This document shows positions 1 through 8,944 of a stretch of DNA of 64,000 bases, piece after piece. The position numbers and the translations under genes were made by a program. The notes beneath the pieces are model-generated. The model saw only the letters and a program-made list of their open reading frames with translations, was not told the origin of the DNA and made no database searches. Every line of letters starts with the position of its first letter. The first letter of the stretch is position 1. Source of the DNA: JAXGQE01 sp040766585 (GTDB lineage Bacteria > Bacillota > SLNR01); assembly GCA_040766585.1 (NCBI GenBank), contig JAXGQE010000008.1, positions 1 through 64,000 of the forward strand, read 5' to 3'.

Positions 1-300
1 ATCAACAAAACCACAACCTCCGGCTCGTACAGCCGCTACAATGTGGCCTATCTGGAACGGGGGAAAACTTATACCTTAAGCGGATATATCAAAACCACCA
101 GTGTAACAAGCGGCACCGGAATCGGTGCCCGCATTCGGATCCGCACTGTAAGCAGCAGCGGCGGGAATCTCTATACCTACTGCAGCTTTGTGACAGGGAC
201 GAAGGACTGGACGAAAGTATCGGCGGACTTTACGGTGCCGGTCGATGCCATGAGGCAAGCAAATCTTTTTCAAGTACGCATACTATGTACCCAAAAGTGA
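1..300 (+). pseudogene. 3' end of a surface protein with a carbohydrate-binding-module-like domain (5' end outside window)
   Basis: Frame 1 is open from the first base and stops at 298-300, giving about 99 residues. The stretch with YLERGKTYTLSGYIKT followed by a beta-rich segment and KDWTKVSADFTVP resembles the jelly-roll modules found in RHS/YD-repeat and DNRLRE wall proteins of Firmicutes (family recall). The reading stops abruptly after residues that do not look like a domain end, and coding-like sequence resumes at once in another frame. I therefore read it as a broken or truncated gene rather than a normal C terminus. The parent gene lies to the left of the window. Confidence 0.5.
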
Positions 301-415
301 ATTCAAAGGGGTATTACAGGATTGAAGTGACGGTACAGCATACTGATGTTGATGGGATTACATATATAGGAAAATCTTTTACAAATCCTATATTTTTCTC
401 AAGAGGGAGCAACTG
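301..415 (+). pseudogene. Coding relic in a different frame from the preceding fragment
   Basis: The third frame reads through from about base 262 to a stop at 413-415 and contains GYYRIEVTV and, later, FTNPIF. That pattern recalls the last strand of PHP or metallophosphoesterase-type proteins (weak family recall). It has no start signal of its own. It may be the frameshifted tail of the gene at 1-300, or a fragment of a different gene joined to it. Confidence 0.3.
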
Positions 416-1168
416 ATGGAATCTAGTGTTGCTGAAGGGGATAGGTTAATGGATAAAAAAATACGATGTTTATTTCTTATCCACCTATTGGGGTTAAGCA
501 GTATTTTGTTCCTGTGGTTTCTGTTACTTGATGGAATACATCTTTTTAACATAATCTTGATAGTAATAATATGGGAGATTATTGTGAACCTGAAATATCC
601 CATAGATAATTTCCCAAAGTACTATTCGGCCAACGCTCTGGGCGTTCTCATCTTTATGTCCATCATCGTATACCGACAGATCGGCGAGACTTGGTTTCAA
701 TGGCAGTGGCTACTAAACTACAATGGGTTGATTCTTGCAATAACTGCACCTCTTTTCGGCTATGGTATACGGAGAATATTAACTGACAAAAAGCAATCCA
801 TCTATTTGGCACACATTTTTGTGCCGGGCATGATCATGCTGATCACGAAAATTGCTACAAATAACAGTATACCTGGAGGCGTTTTGATACCGGTTGTAGT
901 GATTATTATTATCTGGCAGGCCGTTGGTTCAACCGGGATCACAAACAGTAATTTTTGGAAGTACTATCTGGCGAATTTTGTTGGCCTAATACTTCTCGTA
1001 ATGGTCTTTTCACTTGAGCAGTTGTTTCTTCTGTCTTTACCAGCTTGGATTGACGAAAATCTATGGTTGTTAGATAAGATATGGTTCGTATCACTGATTG
1101 GATCAGGCATCGGGCTAATTGGTAGGACAAAACCAATTGATGATGGGCAAGGTCCAATTAAGAATTAG
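416..1168 (+). CDS. Polytopic membrane protein of unknown function with an internal repeat
   Basis: A 250-residue protein with about seven hydrophobic segments (roughly residues 18-38, 42-58, 72-86, 103-117, 134-148, 153-170, 186-205 and 222-236). The ATG at 416 follows AGAGGGAG at 402-409. An inner ATG at 449, after AAGGGG, is an alternative start and would give an MDKKIRC start. The two halves resemble each other: FPKYYSAN (about residues 67-74) and FWKYYLAN (about 180-187) each follow an Ile/Val-rich helix ending in IIW and precede another helix, so the protein probably arose by duplication. I recognise no family. It sits alone between a broken surface-protein gene and a relic region. Confidence 0.6.
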   Translation: MESSVAEGDRLMDKKIRCLFLIHLLGLSSILFLWFLLLDGIHLFNIILIVIIWEIIVNLKYPIDNFPKYYSANALGVLIFMSIIVYRQIGETWFQWQWLLNYNGLILAITAPLFGYGIRRILTDKKQSIYLAHIFVPGMIMLITKIATNNSIPGGVLIPVVVIIIIWQAVGSTGITNSNFWKYYLANFVGLILLVMVFSLEQLFLLSLPAWIDENLWLLDKIWFVSLIGSGIGLIGRTKPIDDGQGPIKN

Positions 1169-1552
1169 TAAAGGAATCTCGATGAGAGGGGGGAAACTGA
1201 ATTATGAAAGGAAGTAGCTAAATATTATGATATGAAGTGAAATATTACTCGATGGAGACGAATCAGCTATAGCTGCTACCTATTATGTTAATGGACTGCG
1301 AGGCATGGGCAGAAAAGTGTAGGATGCGATAATCATCACTTTTTATGGATCTCTTATTGAATAATTACTTAAGGCTCTATACATTGCAGTACAAGCCTAA
1401 TGCCACTAGCATGGATTATAGTGAAATCAGATTTTCTTGTAAAAATATTTATTGCGATTCAGTTGATCCAAATAATGAATATTGGTGTTGCCTAATCGTC
1501 ACCCGCTTTGTAGTAACTATATGTATTACTATGGTGTAAAAAAGGAGTGAAT
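1169..1552. other. Intergenic stretch with a possible gene relic
   Basis: No supported gene. A short plus-strand reading around 1245-1320 (ILLDGDESAIAATYY, then NGLRGMGRKV before a stop) looks protein-like but has no start and no length. A 64-codon ORF at 1345-1539 lacks a ribosome binding site and any recognisable sequence. Confidence 0.4.
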
Positions 1553-1584
1553 AAGAAACTGGCCGGATTTACGGCCAGTTTCTT
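1553..1584. terminator. Perfect 12-bp inverted repeat, probable terminator
   Basis: AAGAAACTGGCC and GGCCAGTTTCTT flank an 8-base loop. It lies just past the 3' end of the minus-strand aminotransferase gene. There is no long T run on either side, so it could serve both strands weakly. Confidence 0.6.
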
Positions 1585-1660
1585 GTGTAAACTTCCATCA
1601 GGCTGTTGATCAACCTTTATACTTTGATCGATGAAGTCTTCAAGATAAAAATATTTTGCA

Positions 1661-2986
1661 CTAAATCATTTTGTCAACAGAATCCAACACCCGATCAAGA
1701 ATGGCAATCGCTTCCTTCAGCTCGTCTTCTTTAATGATCAGCGGAGGGGCCACAATCAGCATGTTTTCATGGCTGTAAGTGGCGAACCCTTCTTTTGTCA
1801 GCATGCCCAGAATCTTCGGCATAATCCTTTCCGGATCTTTGCCGTAAGGAACGAGGGGTTCCTTTGTTTTCTTATCTTTGACCAGTTCTACTGCCGAGAA
1901 AAGACCAATATACCGTACATCTCCCACTGAAGCGTGTTTGGTCTTAAGATCCTCCAGAAGAACTCCCAGCACTTTGCCCATTTCCCGGGATCGTTCGATC
2001 AGGTTTTCTTCTTTGTAGACATCGAGGGTTGCGATCGCCGTGGCACAACCCATGGGATGCCCGTTATAAGTCAGGCCGCAATACATGACATGATCATCAA
2101 AGTAAGCCGCAATTTCTTTGGAGACCATGGTGCCGCCCAGTGGTAAATATCCACAAGTGGCACCTTTAGCGAATGTGATGATATCCGGTTTCACATCCCA
2201 GTGATTGACGGCAAACCATTCACCGGTCCGGCCAAAGCCGGCCATGACTTCGTCGCATACCATGATGATGCCAAATTCATCGCAAAGGTCTCGAACGCCT
2301 TTCAGGTAACCTTCCGGCGGGATAATGACTCCGTTACTTCCGGTAACTGTTTCTAGGAAGATCGCCGCGATCAGGTGGGGTCCTTCATACAGAATTTGCT
2401 CTCTCAGCTGTCCAATATAGTATTGAGTAGCTTCAGCATCGTTGTTAAACGCAATGGGGGCACGGTACACGTACGGATCAAAGAATTTCACAAAACCCGG
2501 GATCCCCGGTTCACTGGCAAAGCGGCGAGGTTCGCCTGTCAGGTTTGCTGACCCGTATGTGGCGCCATGATAGGAACGGTATCTGGAAAACACTTTGTTG
2601 CGCCCTGTATACATCCGGGCCATTTTAATGGCATTTTCATTGGCTTCTGTACCGGCATTGGTAAAAAAGACTTTCCCCATATTGTCAGGTGCTATTTCGA
2701 TCAGTTTTCTGGCAGCTTCGGATTTTGCTTCAAAGGCATATCCGGGACCCATAAAGGCCATTTGATCCGCCTGATCTTTGATGGCTTGGATGACTTTTTT
2801 GTGGCCATGCCCAATGTTCATGTTTACTAATTGACTGGACATGTCAAAGTACCGATTCCCTTCATCATCCCAAAAATAAACACCTTCTGCTTTTGTGACA
2901 ACCATTGGATTTAGTCTTCCTTGGGCGCACCAGGAATGAAGATTGTACTTGAGTGAGTTTTCTTTGATTTGGTTAGAACCCTTCAT
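1661..2986 (-). CDS. Class III PLP-dependent aminotransferase
   Basis: A 441-residue protein of normal length for class III (omega) aminotransferases. The substrate-side N terminus (residues 20-60), the cofactor phosphate region FTNAGTEANENA (108-119), the SYHG motif (138-141), the cofactor Asp245 in CDEV and the Schiff-base Lys274 in FAKG are all present. The sequence is closest in style to taurine-pyruvate and beta-alanine-pyruvate aminotransferases (family recall); the substrate cannot be read from sequence. The start is well marked, with AGGAGG about 9 bases ahead of the ATG. It lies downstream of a YtcJ-type amidohydrolase on the same strand, but a 250-base gap with its own promoter-like box suggests separate transcription. 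Confidence 0.85.
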   Translation of the reverse strand: MKGSNQIKENSLKYNLHSWCAQGRLNPMVVTKAEGVYFWDDEGNRYFDMSSQLVNMNIGHGHKKVIQAIKDQADQMAFMGPGYAFEAKSEAARKLIEIAPDNMGKVFFTNAGTEANENAIKMARMYTGRNKVFSRYRSYHGATYGSANLTGEPRRFASEPGIPGFVKFFDPYVYRAPIAFNNDAEATQYYIGQLREQILYEGPHLIAAIFLETVTGSNGVIIPPEGYLKGVRDLCDEFGIIMVCDEVMAGFGRTGEWFAVNHWDVKPDIITFAKGATCGYLPLGGTMVSKEIAAYFDDHVMYCGLTYNGHPMGCATAIATLDVYKEENLIERSREMGKVLGVLLEDLKTKHASVGDVRYIGLFSAVELVKDKKTKEPLVPYGKDPERIMPKILGMLTKEGFATYSHENMLIVAPPLIIKEDELKEAIAILDRVLDSVDKMI

Positions 2987-3057
2987 AAAATGTCATCCTC
3001 CTTTACTTATTCAAAACATAGTCAAACAGCGCTCTTCTCTGACAGCTTCTTGATTCT

Positions 3058-3066
3058 ATTGTACCA
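3058..3066 (-). promoter_or_regulatory. Extended -10 promoter element for the aminotransferase gene
   Basis: The minus strand reads TGGTACAAT, an extended -10 (TG, one base, TACAAT), about 72 bases upstream of the start codon. No good -35 box is visible, as is common with extended -10 promoters. Confidence 0.4.
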
Positions 3067-3190
3067 CATAACACTTTATCTCCATTTCCCCTTGCTCCAC
3101 ATTGAGCAGAATTCGTTTTTATCTTTCATTCTTTCCTAGTTGCATTCAAACATCCTGCACCCTATCTTGTATGGTGCGAACCACATATTA

Positions 3191-3219
3191 TGCAAACTAT
3201 ATGTAACCAATAGTTTGCA
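3191..3219. promoter_or_regulatory. 10-bp inverted repeat, candidate operator or upstream activating site
   Basis: TGCAAACTAT and ATAGTTTGCA match perfectly around a 9-base centre. The site sits about 205 bases upstream of the aminotransferase start and just past the amidohydrolase stop. With no T run on the minus strand, it fits a protein-binding site better than a terminator. Confidence 0.45.
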
Positions 3220-3236
3220 GCCAGTATCCCAGCGTG

Positions 3237-4850
3237 TTAGTTTCTAACAAAAACAGTTTTTCCGTCTATATAGGTCCTGTCCACTTTTACTTCCTTGATT
3301 CTTTCTGGTTCTGTTTCCAGGATATTTTCTGATAGAACTGCTAAATCCGCTAATTTCCCTACTTCTATGCTGCCTTTTATGTCCTCCTCAAAACTCAAAT
3401 AAGCACCGTTGTATGTGTACATTTTTATGGCTTCCAACAGGCTGATCTTTTGATTTTCTCCGACCGTTTCGCCGGTCTTGCCGTCTTTTCTTGTCACAGC
3501 ACCATAAATGCCAAGCATAGGATTATGCTTTATCACCGGTGCATCCGATCCAAAGGCGGCGGTTATACCCTTTTCCAGATAAGTCTGTAAGGGATACATA
3601 TACTTAACCCGATCACCGTAATACTTAAGATAGTCGGTTCCATTCAGTTCGATAAACCCCGGGTTGGGTGTGACCACAATACCCAGCGCCCTGATTCTTT
3701 CAATTAGCTCCGGGTTAGGAAGCCCGCAATGTTCAATCCGATGTCTGTGGTCATCCCTTGGGTTCTTTTTCAGCGCTTTTTCGATGGCGTTCACCATGAT
3801 TTCTATGGCCAGATCTCCCTGGGCATGCGCTGTCACCTGAAATCCCGCACTGTGGATCCGGTCAACAAACTCATCCACTTCTTCCTGCTGCCATACCAAG
3901 ATTCCTTTCAGTTCAGGATCATGACTGTATGGTTCTTTTGTGGCAGCGGACGGTCCACTGCTGCTGCCGTCCAGCATGATCTTCGCTGGGCCTATGGAAA
4001 ACTTCTCATTTCCAAATCCGGTAGTGATTCCAGCGGCAATAAAATGTTCAATCAGAGTTCTTCCCTGTGCTTTCCCTGCCAGATCAAAAATCATCGGATA
4101 AATCCGTACGTTGATCAAGCCATCTCTTGAAGCTTTTTCCATCGCTTTCATAATGTTTCCTTCAGAGCCGGCATCATGAACAGATGTAATGCCATGGCTT
4201 ACCATAAGCTCATCAGAAGCCATCAACGCTTGCAGCACTTCCTCTTCTGAGAAATGAACTTTTCGACCCATGTACATATGGGCATCTTCTTTTAAGAGTC
4301 CAGTCAACTCACTGTCTTCAACAATCACTTCTCCCGGCGCGAAATCTTCCGGCTTTATTTTCCCTTCTTCCAGGGCAAGACTGTTATATACACCCATATG
4401 AGCACAGGCTCGAGTGCATCTCACTGGATTATCAGGAGCAACCTGGTCAAAATCCTCTTTTGTCGGATGCCTTTGGTCTGTCAGTTTATTATGATCATAG
4501 CCGGATAAGGAGATCCACTCGCCAGGTTTTTTGCTTTTTACCGCTTCTCTGATCAAGGATTTAATTTCCTCGATCGAAGACACTTTATCAGATGTCACAT
4601 CAATGATCGGACCCTGTTTCATCCCATAAAGTGCAAAATGGAGATGGCTGTCAATAAACCCGGGAATCATGCTTCTCCCCATTAGGTCCACCATTTCAGT
4701 ATCTTGACCTTGAAAAGCTTTGACACCATCCCCGTTTCCCGCGTAAACAATTCGGTTTTCTTTCACCGCAACCGCGTCGAGAATATCGTTATTCCTGTTC
4801 GAGGTAAGGATGGGGCCATTGAAAAATATGATATCCGCCTTTATTTCCAT
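3237..4850 (-). CDS. YtcJ-type amidohydrolase (Amidohydro_3 family)
   Basis: About 537 residues from the ATG at 4850, which follows GGGAGG with 7-base spacing; the longer reading to 4877 has no such site. The N-terminal beta-sandwich (ADIIFFNGPIL) leads into PGFIDSHLHF with the HxH metal motif. The C terminus has the usual return strand (GKLADLAVL, then the closing DRTYIDGKTVF). Known relatives hydrolyse N-acyl or N-formyl compounds and other amides in the cytoplasm; the substrate here is unknown. No signal peptide. The gene precedes the aminotransferase on the same strand, which would fit release of an amine followed by transamination, but this is only inference. Confidence 0.82.
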   Translation of the reverse strand: MEIKADIIFFNGPILTSNRNNDILDAVAVKENRIVYAGNGDGVKAFQGQDTEMVDLMGRSMIPGFIDSHLHFALYGMKQGPIIDVTSDKVSSIEEIKSLIREAVKSKKPGEWISLSGYDHNKLTDQRHPTKEDFDQVAPDNPVRCTRACAHMGVYNSLALEEGKIKPEDFAPGEVIVEDSELTGLLKEDAHMYMGRKVHFSEEEVLQALMASDELMVSHGITSVHDAGSEGNIMKAMEKASRDGLINVRIYPMIFDLAGKAQGRTLIEHFIAAGITTGFGNEKFSIGPAKIMLDGSSSGPSAATKEPYSHDPELKGILVWQQEEVDEFVDRIHSAGFQVTAHAQGDLAIEIMVNAIEKALKKNPRDDHRHRIEHCGLPNPELIERIRALGIVVTPNPGFIELNGTDYLKYYGDRVKYMYPLQTYLEKGITAAFGSDAPVIKHNPMLGIYGAVTRKDGKTGETVGENQKISLLEAIKMYTYNGAYLSFEEDIKGSIEVGKLADLAVLSENILETEPERIKEVKVDRTYIDGKTVFVRN

Positions 4851-5996
4851 GCTTAAACCTCCCAGCGTTTCTCCCAATATTTAAGCCTTTATTGAAGATG
4901 GATACAGAAATCCGTCGTGACCGCAGAGAATAGTCTGAATATGATTCATTCAATCTTTTTTTCCGATGCGCTTTCAAAGCTGAGTTCATTTCCAATAATC
5001 TCATAAATTCCATTGTTTTTGTGTTCTCTAGCATTCGGAAAAGTCCTGCGTTTGAGGGGAGATTCTTAGCCCAAAATTGATTTGATTATTTTAGGTCATC
5101 CCCTGAAAAGTTTCTATTTCTTGCTCAGGATATCCATCTTGCGGTTATTGGTAAATCTCTCTCCGCAAAGATATCATTGAATAAAGCCAAAGACTGTTTG
5201 CATAGCGTATGGCTATACGGAGAGTAGGTCAGGATACGAAGATGCGGAGTCCAGTGGATACAGTGAATGGTAGGGTGGTTGGGTTATACTTAGCTGAACA
5301 GAATAATTAGATTCGTGCTAGCATGAACAGAGTATATAGGAATGATAAGCATGAATAACAAGAAAGAAAGGCGAACCTAAGTAGTTGAAGATGAATGTAT
5401 CATACAGATCGGGGTGGCGATTAAACGACATGTCCTTGATGATGGCCTGGACACGTTCCACAATCATTGAGAAGGGCTATGCAATAAGAATATAACACAA
5501 CGGAACGCAGCCATTAAGCCCAGCAAAGGATTACATCATAGAGGGCAGAAACTCACAACAGCTGAATGAAACTCGATGATATGACCCTGATTTTCACTTG
5601 TAACGAGATTGTGTTGCCCCATCGCCGTCCGTTTTAGTGAAAATGTACGTATTGTAAGATATTGATACAAGGAGCAAATACGGTAACAATAAGTATATCC
5701 ATGCTCTGTGCTTATCCTTGCGGTCACCTGTATGAAGCGCTGCATAGCTCTAGCAGGGTATCCCGAGTTCAAATCCAGGATGGCTCATAAAAAAAACAGC
5801 GTGGATTTGCGCCGTTTCTTTGAATAGCTTGATCGGAAGGATAGTCATTACTCTGCCAATCGCACCATCCGTAGTTTTGGTAACGATTCCACGAATCATA
5901 TCTTCTGTCCAAATGCATAAAACTGGTTTTCAACAGCTACACCGAGCAATAATTTCCCCACCTTCATGAACAGTAACGAAAACTGAAATCGTTGAA
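4851..5996. other. Low-coding stretch with minus-strand relics
   Basis: I find no intact gene in about 1.1 kb. Two minus-strand pieces read like protein. One is at about 5395-5467 (MIVERVQAIIKDMSFN, then RHPDLYD). The other is at about 5800-5975 (VTVHEGGEIIARC, a stop, then a segment with EDMIRGIVTKTTDG). Both lack starts and are interrupted, so they look like decayed genes. The ORF at 4789-5034 overlaps the amidohydrolase start and has no support. Confidence 0.4.
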
Positions 5997-6425
5997 TCAA
6001 CCATTCATTTGCTGAAATTCCTGAATCAGCTCAGCCAGGGTGTATTCAGACATTACCTGCCGAACTGCTTCTTCCATCTTTTGATGGGGGACGCTTAGTA
6101 AAGCATGGATCTTACTGCCTACGGGACAGGTATTGGATGGATTAGGATGTACTCCGATAAATCCACTGAGAGACTTGGGATCAACCGCATTGTAAACTGC
6201 CCAAATCGTAATATCTTTTGGGTCAATTCTCAATGAAGCACCTCCAGTTCCTCTCTGGATATTCAAGATTCCAGCCTTTTTCAGACGGCCCATAAGATTT
6301 CGAATAATAACAGGATTGCAGCCTGTGCTTTGTGCAATGATATCACTGGTAATTTTCTTTGATCCAAACAATGCTATTATGATCAATGAATGCAGAGCTA
6401 ACGAACATTTTGTACTAATCTTCAA
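5997..6425 (-). CDS. Rrf2-family transcriptional regulator
   Basis: A 142-residue protein with the Rrf2 winged helix-turn-helix (about residues 8-65) containing SDIIAQSTGCNPVIIRNL and a wing near GTGGASL. It has only one cysteine (Cys100) in the loop where IscR and NsrR carry three, so a bound Fe-S cluster is unlikely. It is closer to the YwnA/CymR-like group (family recall). The start is a TTG preceded by GAGGAGG with 7-base spacing. It is divergent from an FMN-binding protein gene, and matching half-sites lie in the shared intergenic region, suggesting that it represses that gene, perhaps in answer to redox or thiol stress. Confidence 0.85.
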   Translation of the reverse strand: MKISTKCSLALHSLIIIALFGSKKITSDIIAQSTGCNPVIIRNLMGRLKKAGILNIQRGTGGASLRIDPKDITIWAVYNAVDPKSLSGFIGVHPNPSNTCPVGSKIHALLSVPHQKMEEAVRQVMSEYTLAELIQEFQQMNG

Positions 6426-6560
6426 GTCAGATCCTCCTCAGAATACTCTTATCTTATTGTGAAGACAGAACAAAAGCCAGTAATCCCAAGAAGCAGGCTT
6501 TCGTAAATAATTGCATAGTTGAACACAATATTTGTTCGATTATACCATGTAACTATTGAC

Positions 6561-6611
6561 ATTACAATCAATGGATGATAGTGTTGATGTTGTAATCTTA
6601 AAAATTACAAT
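6561..6611 (+). promoter_or_regulatory. Promoter overlapped by a palindromic operator, probably for the Rrf2 regulator
   Basis: TTGTAAT (6590-6596) and ATTACAA (6604-6610) form a 7-7-7 palindrome, and a third half-site ATTACAAT lies at 6561-6568. A -35-like TTGATG (6584-6589) and a -10 TACAAT (6606-6611), 16 bases apart, put the palindrome across the promoter. A second -35-like TTGACA is at 6556-6561. Binding here would block transcription of the FMN-binding protein gene. Confidence 0.6.
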
Positions 6612-6708
6612 ATTAGGGGGATGAGTATAATGCGTACAGATGGATCCTGATAGAGTAATTCTGAAGTGATATCAACAAGCAATACTTCTAAATAGGGAGG
6701 AAAAGAGT

Positions 6709-7101
6709 ATGATATCTGAAGAAATGAAAAAAATATTGGAAGAATCGCCCATTTGGGTTCTCTCCACTGCAAGTAAAGACGGAGTCCCGAATGCTACCCC
6801 CATTCGGTTTCATGAAGTTCTAGACGATAAGACGTTTGTATTTGTAGACAATTTCATGAAGAAAACTATGCAAAATATTGAAGAAAATCCAAAAGTTGCT
6901 GTAACAGCATGGGTTAATCTTGAGGGATACCAGTTCAAAGGCACAGGAAAATATGAAACTTCAGGGCCAGTTTTTGAAGCTGGGCATAAAAAGGCCAAAG
7001 ATTTTAATGCGATGCTTCCGGCCAAAGGAGTTCTGATTGTGACAATCGATGAAGTATACTGCCAGAGTCCAGGGCCGAAAGCGGGAACCAAAGTATCATA
7101 G
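6709..7101 (+). CDS. Pyridoxamine 5'-phosphate oxidase-like FMN-binding split-barrel protein
   Basis: A 130-residue protein with the compact split beta-barrel pattern of the small PNPOx-like flavoproteins: an N-terminal helix, WVLSTASKDGVPNATPI (start of the first barrel strands), NIEENPKVAVTAWV, and a closing VDEVYCQSPGPKAG. It is far shorter than true PdxH and lacks its C-terminal domain, so it is more likely a small FMN- or F420-like cofactor-binding reductase of unknown substrate. A GGGAGG site precedes the ATG. It is divergent from the Rrf2 regulator, with an operator-like palindrome between them, and a strong terminator follows, so it forms a single-gene unit. Confidence 0.82.
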   Translation: MISEEMKKILEESPIWVLSTASKDGVPNATPIRFHEVLDDKTFVFVDNFMKKTMQNIEENPKVAVTAWVNLEGYQFKGTGKYETSGPVFEAGHKKAKDFNAMLPAKGVLIVTIDEVYCQSPGPKAGTKVS

Positions 7102-7121
7102 GAATAAATTGAAGCAGCGAC

Positions 7122-7156
7122 AAATCTCTGCCATTTGAATAAGTGGCAGAGATTTT
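7122..7156 (+). terminator. Rho-independent terminator after the FMN-binding protein gene
   Basis: AAATCTCTGCCA and TGGCAGAGATTT pair perfectly (12 bp) around a 10-base loop and end in TTTT. Confidence 0.8.
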
Positions 7157-7559
7157 ACGTGAATGAAAACACACGAAGCCATAATCTTAGGCTATAGTAA
7201 TTCAATTTTGTTCATCCCAGACATGAATATTTTCATCGATTCAAGTTCAAATCTGATCACACGATTTGGGACGACTGTTTCCAAGGATCCTGCTGTATTC
7301 AATCCACCCTGTTCCAATGACAGCCCATGTGATGGTTTGGATGAGATTATGGCTTCACGCAGAATAGATTATACTAATAATAGTGGGAAGCGCTGTTAGC
7401 CCCTGAGTAAACATGAGTGAATGCATATTTTTACGATCATCATTCAACGAGAAATCAGGGGGACCTTGATTTGCGCTTCAATCGAGCAAAGAAGGGATTT
7501 TGTTCTGTTTGGAGAATCAATGTTCCCAAGAAAAAACTGAATTCTGAGGAGGGGTCGGC
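7157..7559. other. Intergenic stretch without a supported gene
   Basis: A 78-codon ORF at 7163-7399 starts right after a terminator, has no ribosome binding site and resembles nothing I know. Otherwise I see only the leader of the next gene. Confidence 0.4.
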
Positions 7560-8015
7560 TTGCATAGAAAAATTCTGAGTATATTGATCTTGGTTTCTCT
7601 ATTGTTAATGGTCATTCAAGTTCCGGTTTCTGCGGCTGGCGAATACTATACGAGTCTGGAAGGGTATGTGTCCGATTACAATGAGAACTTAGACAAGGTC
7701 CCTAGCCTGGCTAAAAGGATGTTTGCCAATGAACGAGTCAACTTCCATATTAAGATGGATGATGAAGAAGAGATAATTGGAGTGGCCACTGACTCGGAAT
7801 GCGCAATTGATGAGTTTGTTGATGTGGAAATCGACGATCCCACCATTCGCGCGTATATTGACGGTGCGGTCATAGACGATCTAAAAGATGATTTCTCTGT
7901 AAGCCGTGCTCTCGAAGCTTTAAAGGGTATTCGCCTTCAAGGAGTGGGGCTTGGGAAAGTAATCAAAGTCTTTTTCTTGAATATAGCCAAAGCGCTGGCA
8001 GGTCTATTTGGTTAA
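7560..8015 (+). CDS. Small secreted protein with an SCP2-like, archaeal-type domain
   Basis: A 151-residue protein starting with TTG behind GAGGAGGGG. Residues 1-26 form a clear signal peptide ending in VSAAG. The mature part (VNFHIKMDDEEEIIGVATD, then FVDVEIDDPTIRAYI, VSRALEALKGIRLQGVGLG and a hydrophobic end) matches in outline a family of small proteins I recall mainly from archaea such as Methanosarcina and Thermococcus. Those have the same order: a strand with GVxT, a Pro-Thr turn (PTI), a short amphipathic helix, and GVG before a membrane-like tail. The C-terminal hydrophobic stretch may anchor it. Function unknown; the SCP2-like fold is my inference. It has its own terminator. Confidence 0.65.
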   Translation: MHRKILSILILVSLLLMVIQVPVSAAGEYYTSLEGYVSDYNENLDKVPSLAKRMFANERVNFHIKMDDEEEIIGVATDSECAIDEFVDVEIDDPTIRAYIDGAVIDDLKDDFSVSRALEALKGIRLQGVGLGKVIKVFFLNIAKALAGLFG

Positions 8016-8032
8016 AAATGTTCTCCTTTGGA

Positions 8033-8070
8033 AGACCGTTGCATGATAAATCAGCAACGGTCTTTTTTTT
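8033..8070 (+). terminator. Rho-independent terminator
   Basis: AGACCGTTGC and GCAACGGTCT pair perfectly around an 11-base loop, followed by a run of eight T counted from the end of the stem. Confidence 0.88.
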
Positions 8071-8944
8071 AATATTCTAGATGGAGATAATTGCCAGTTT
8101 CCATGGACAGATGCAGGGGCAGCATCATGACCAGCAGAGAATTTTCATATGGAATGGGTATTTTCAGGAACATTGCCTAAACCAAACAGTCTTATAAGAA
8201 GGTATACCGCAGTGTCCCAATATGACTCAGACAACGACATGTGATTCACAGACATTGAGAAATGGAGGCTGTGTGATTATCCAAAACACGAATCACAGGG
8301 CGGAGTGTTTGTAGAAATCACATTCTCACATAAAAGAATAAATGTAAGTCCATAATCGATGGGTATTTTTACAGCAATAAAGCGGTTAGGGGATTCGTTC
8401 TGCTGATGACAGTTCAGGAATCAATATAATCCAATTTCCATGACCAAGAAGTAAGAATTGGGTGTCACATATGAACCCAATTCGACCGGAGATGGAATAG
8501 AAACAACCATCCTTCAGTGAACCGATTATTACAATCGGAATGAGACTTTTGGCATCTGTCTGCGGCACCCCAGAAGCAGTATAGTGTCCTGAGAAGACCA
8601 TTAAAATGTTCGTGCAATAATTTGCTAATGGGTGTAATATCGAATTGGAACGCGATATTCTTTGATCTTTGGTGACGATCTGGCACTGGAATAGGCTTGA
8701 AAGTAACAGGATTGAATTATGCTTATTCTTACCAGGAACACTTACATCCTTTTGATGATTACCCATTCACGGATGCGCACAAACCCGGATGAAATATGCA
8801 TAGTAGTTCTAGTTCTTCTTATGGCAGATAAAGCTCTGCAGTCCTACTTTCGGGAACACCGAAATGAGACTGGTTCGTTAAAATCAATCTCAGGAATATC
8901 AATCATGAATATTCGACTGAGCGGAAAACAGGAGTGTGAAGAAT
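8071..8944. other. Long leader or relic region before the deacetylase gene
   Basis: No supported gene in about 870 bases. Open frames on both strands (for example 8386-8766 on the minus strand and the plus-strand frame from 8719 that runs into the Pro-Glu repeat) have no ribosome binding sites and no family resemblance. Confidence 0.4.

Noticed and set aside
1345..1539. 64-codon plus-strand ORF
   Set aside because: No ribosome binding site and unlike protein in composition; lies in a relic region.
4789..5034. 81-codon minus-strand ORF
   Set aside because: Overlaps the amidohydrolase start in another frame, no ribosome binding site, no family resemblance.
5735..5795. tRNA-like 3' half (GAGTTCAAATCCAGGATGGCTCA)
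   Set aside because: The T-loop motif is there, but the T stem does not pair well, and I could not build anticodon or D arms or a matching acceptor 5' side. At most a decayed tRNA.
7163..7399. 78-codon plus-strand ORF after a terminator
   Set aside because: No start signal and no recognisable sequence; kept only as a remark in the intergenic entry.
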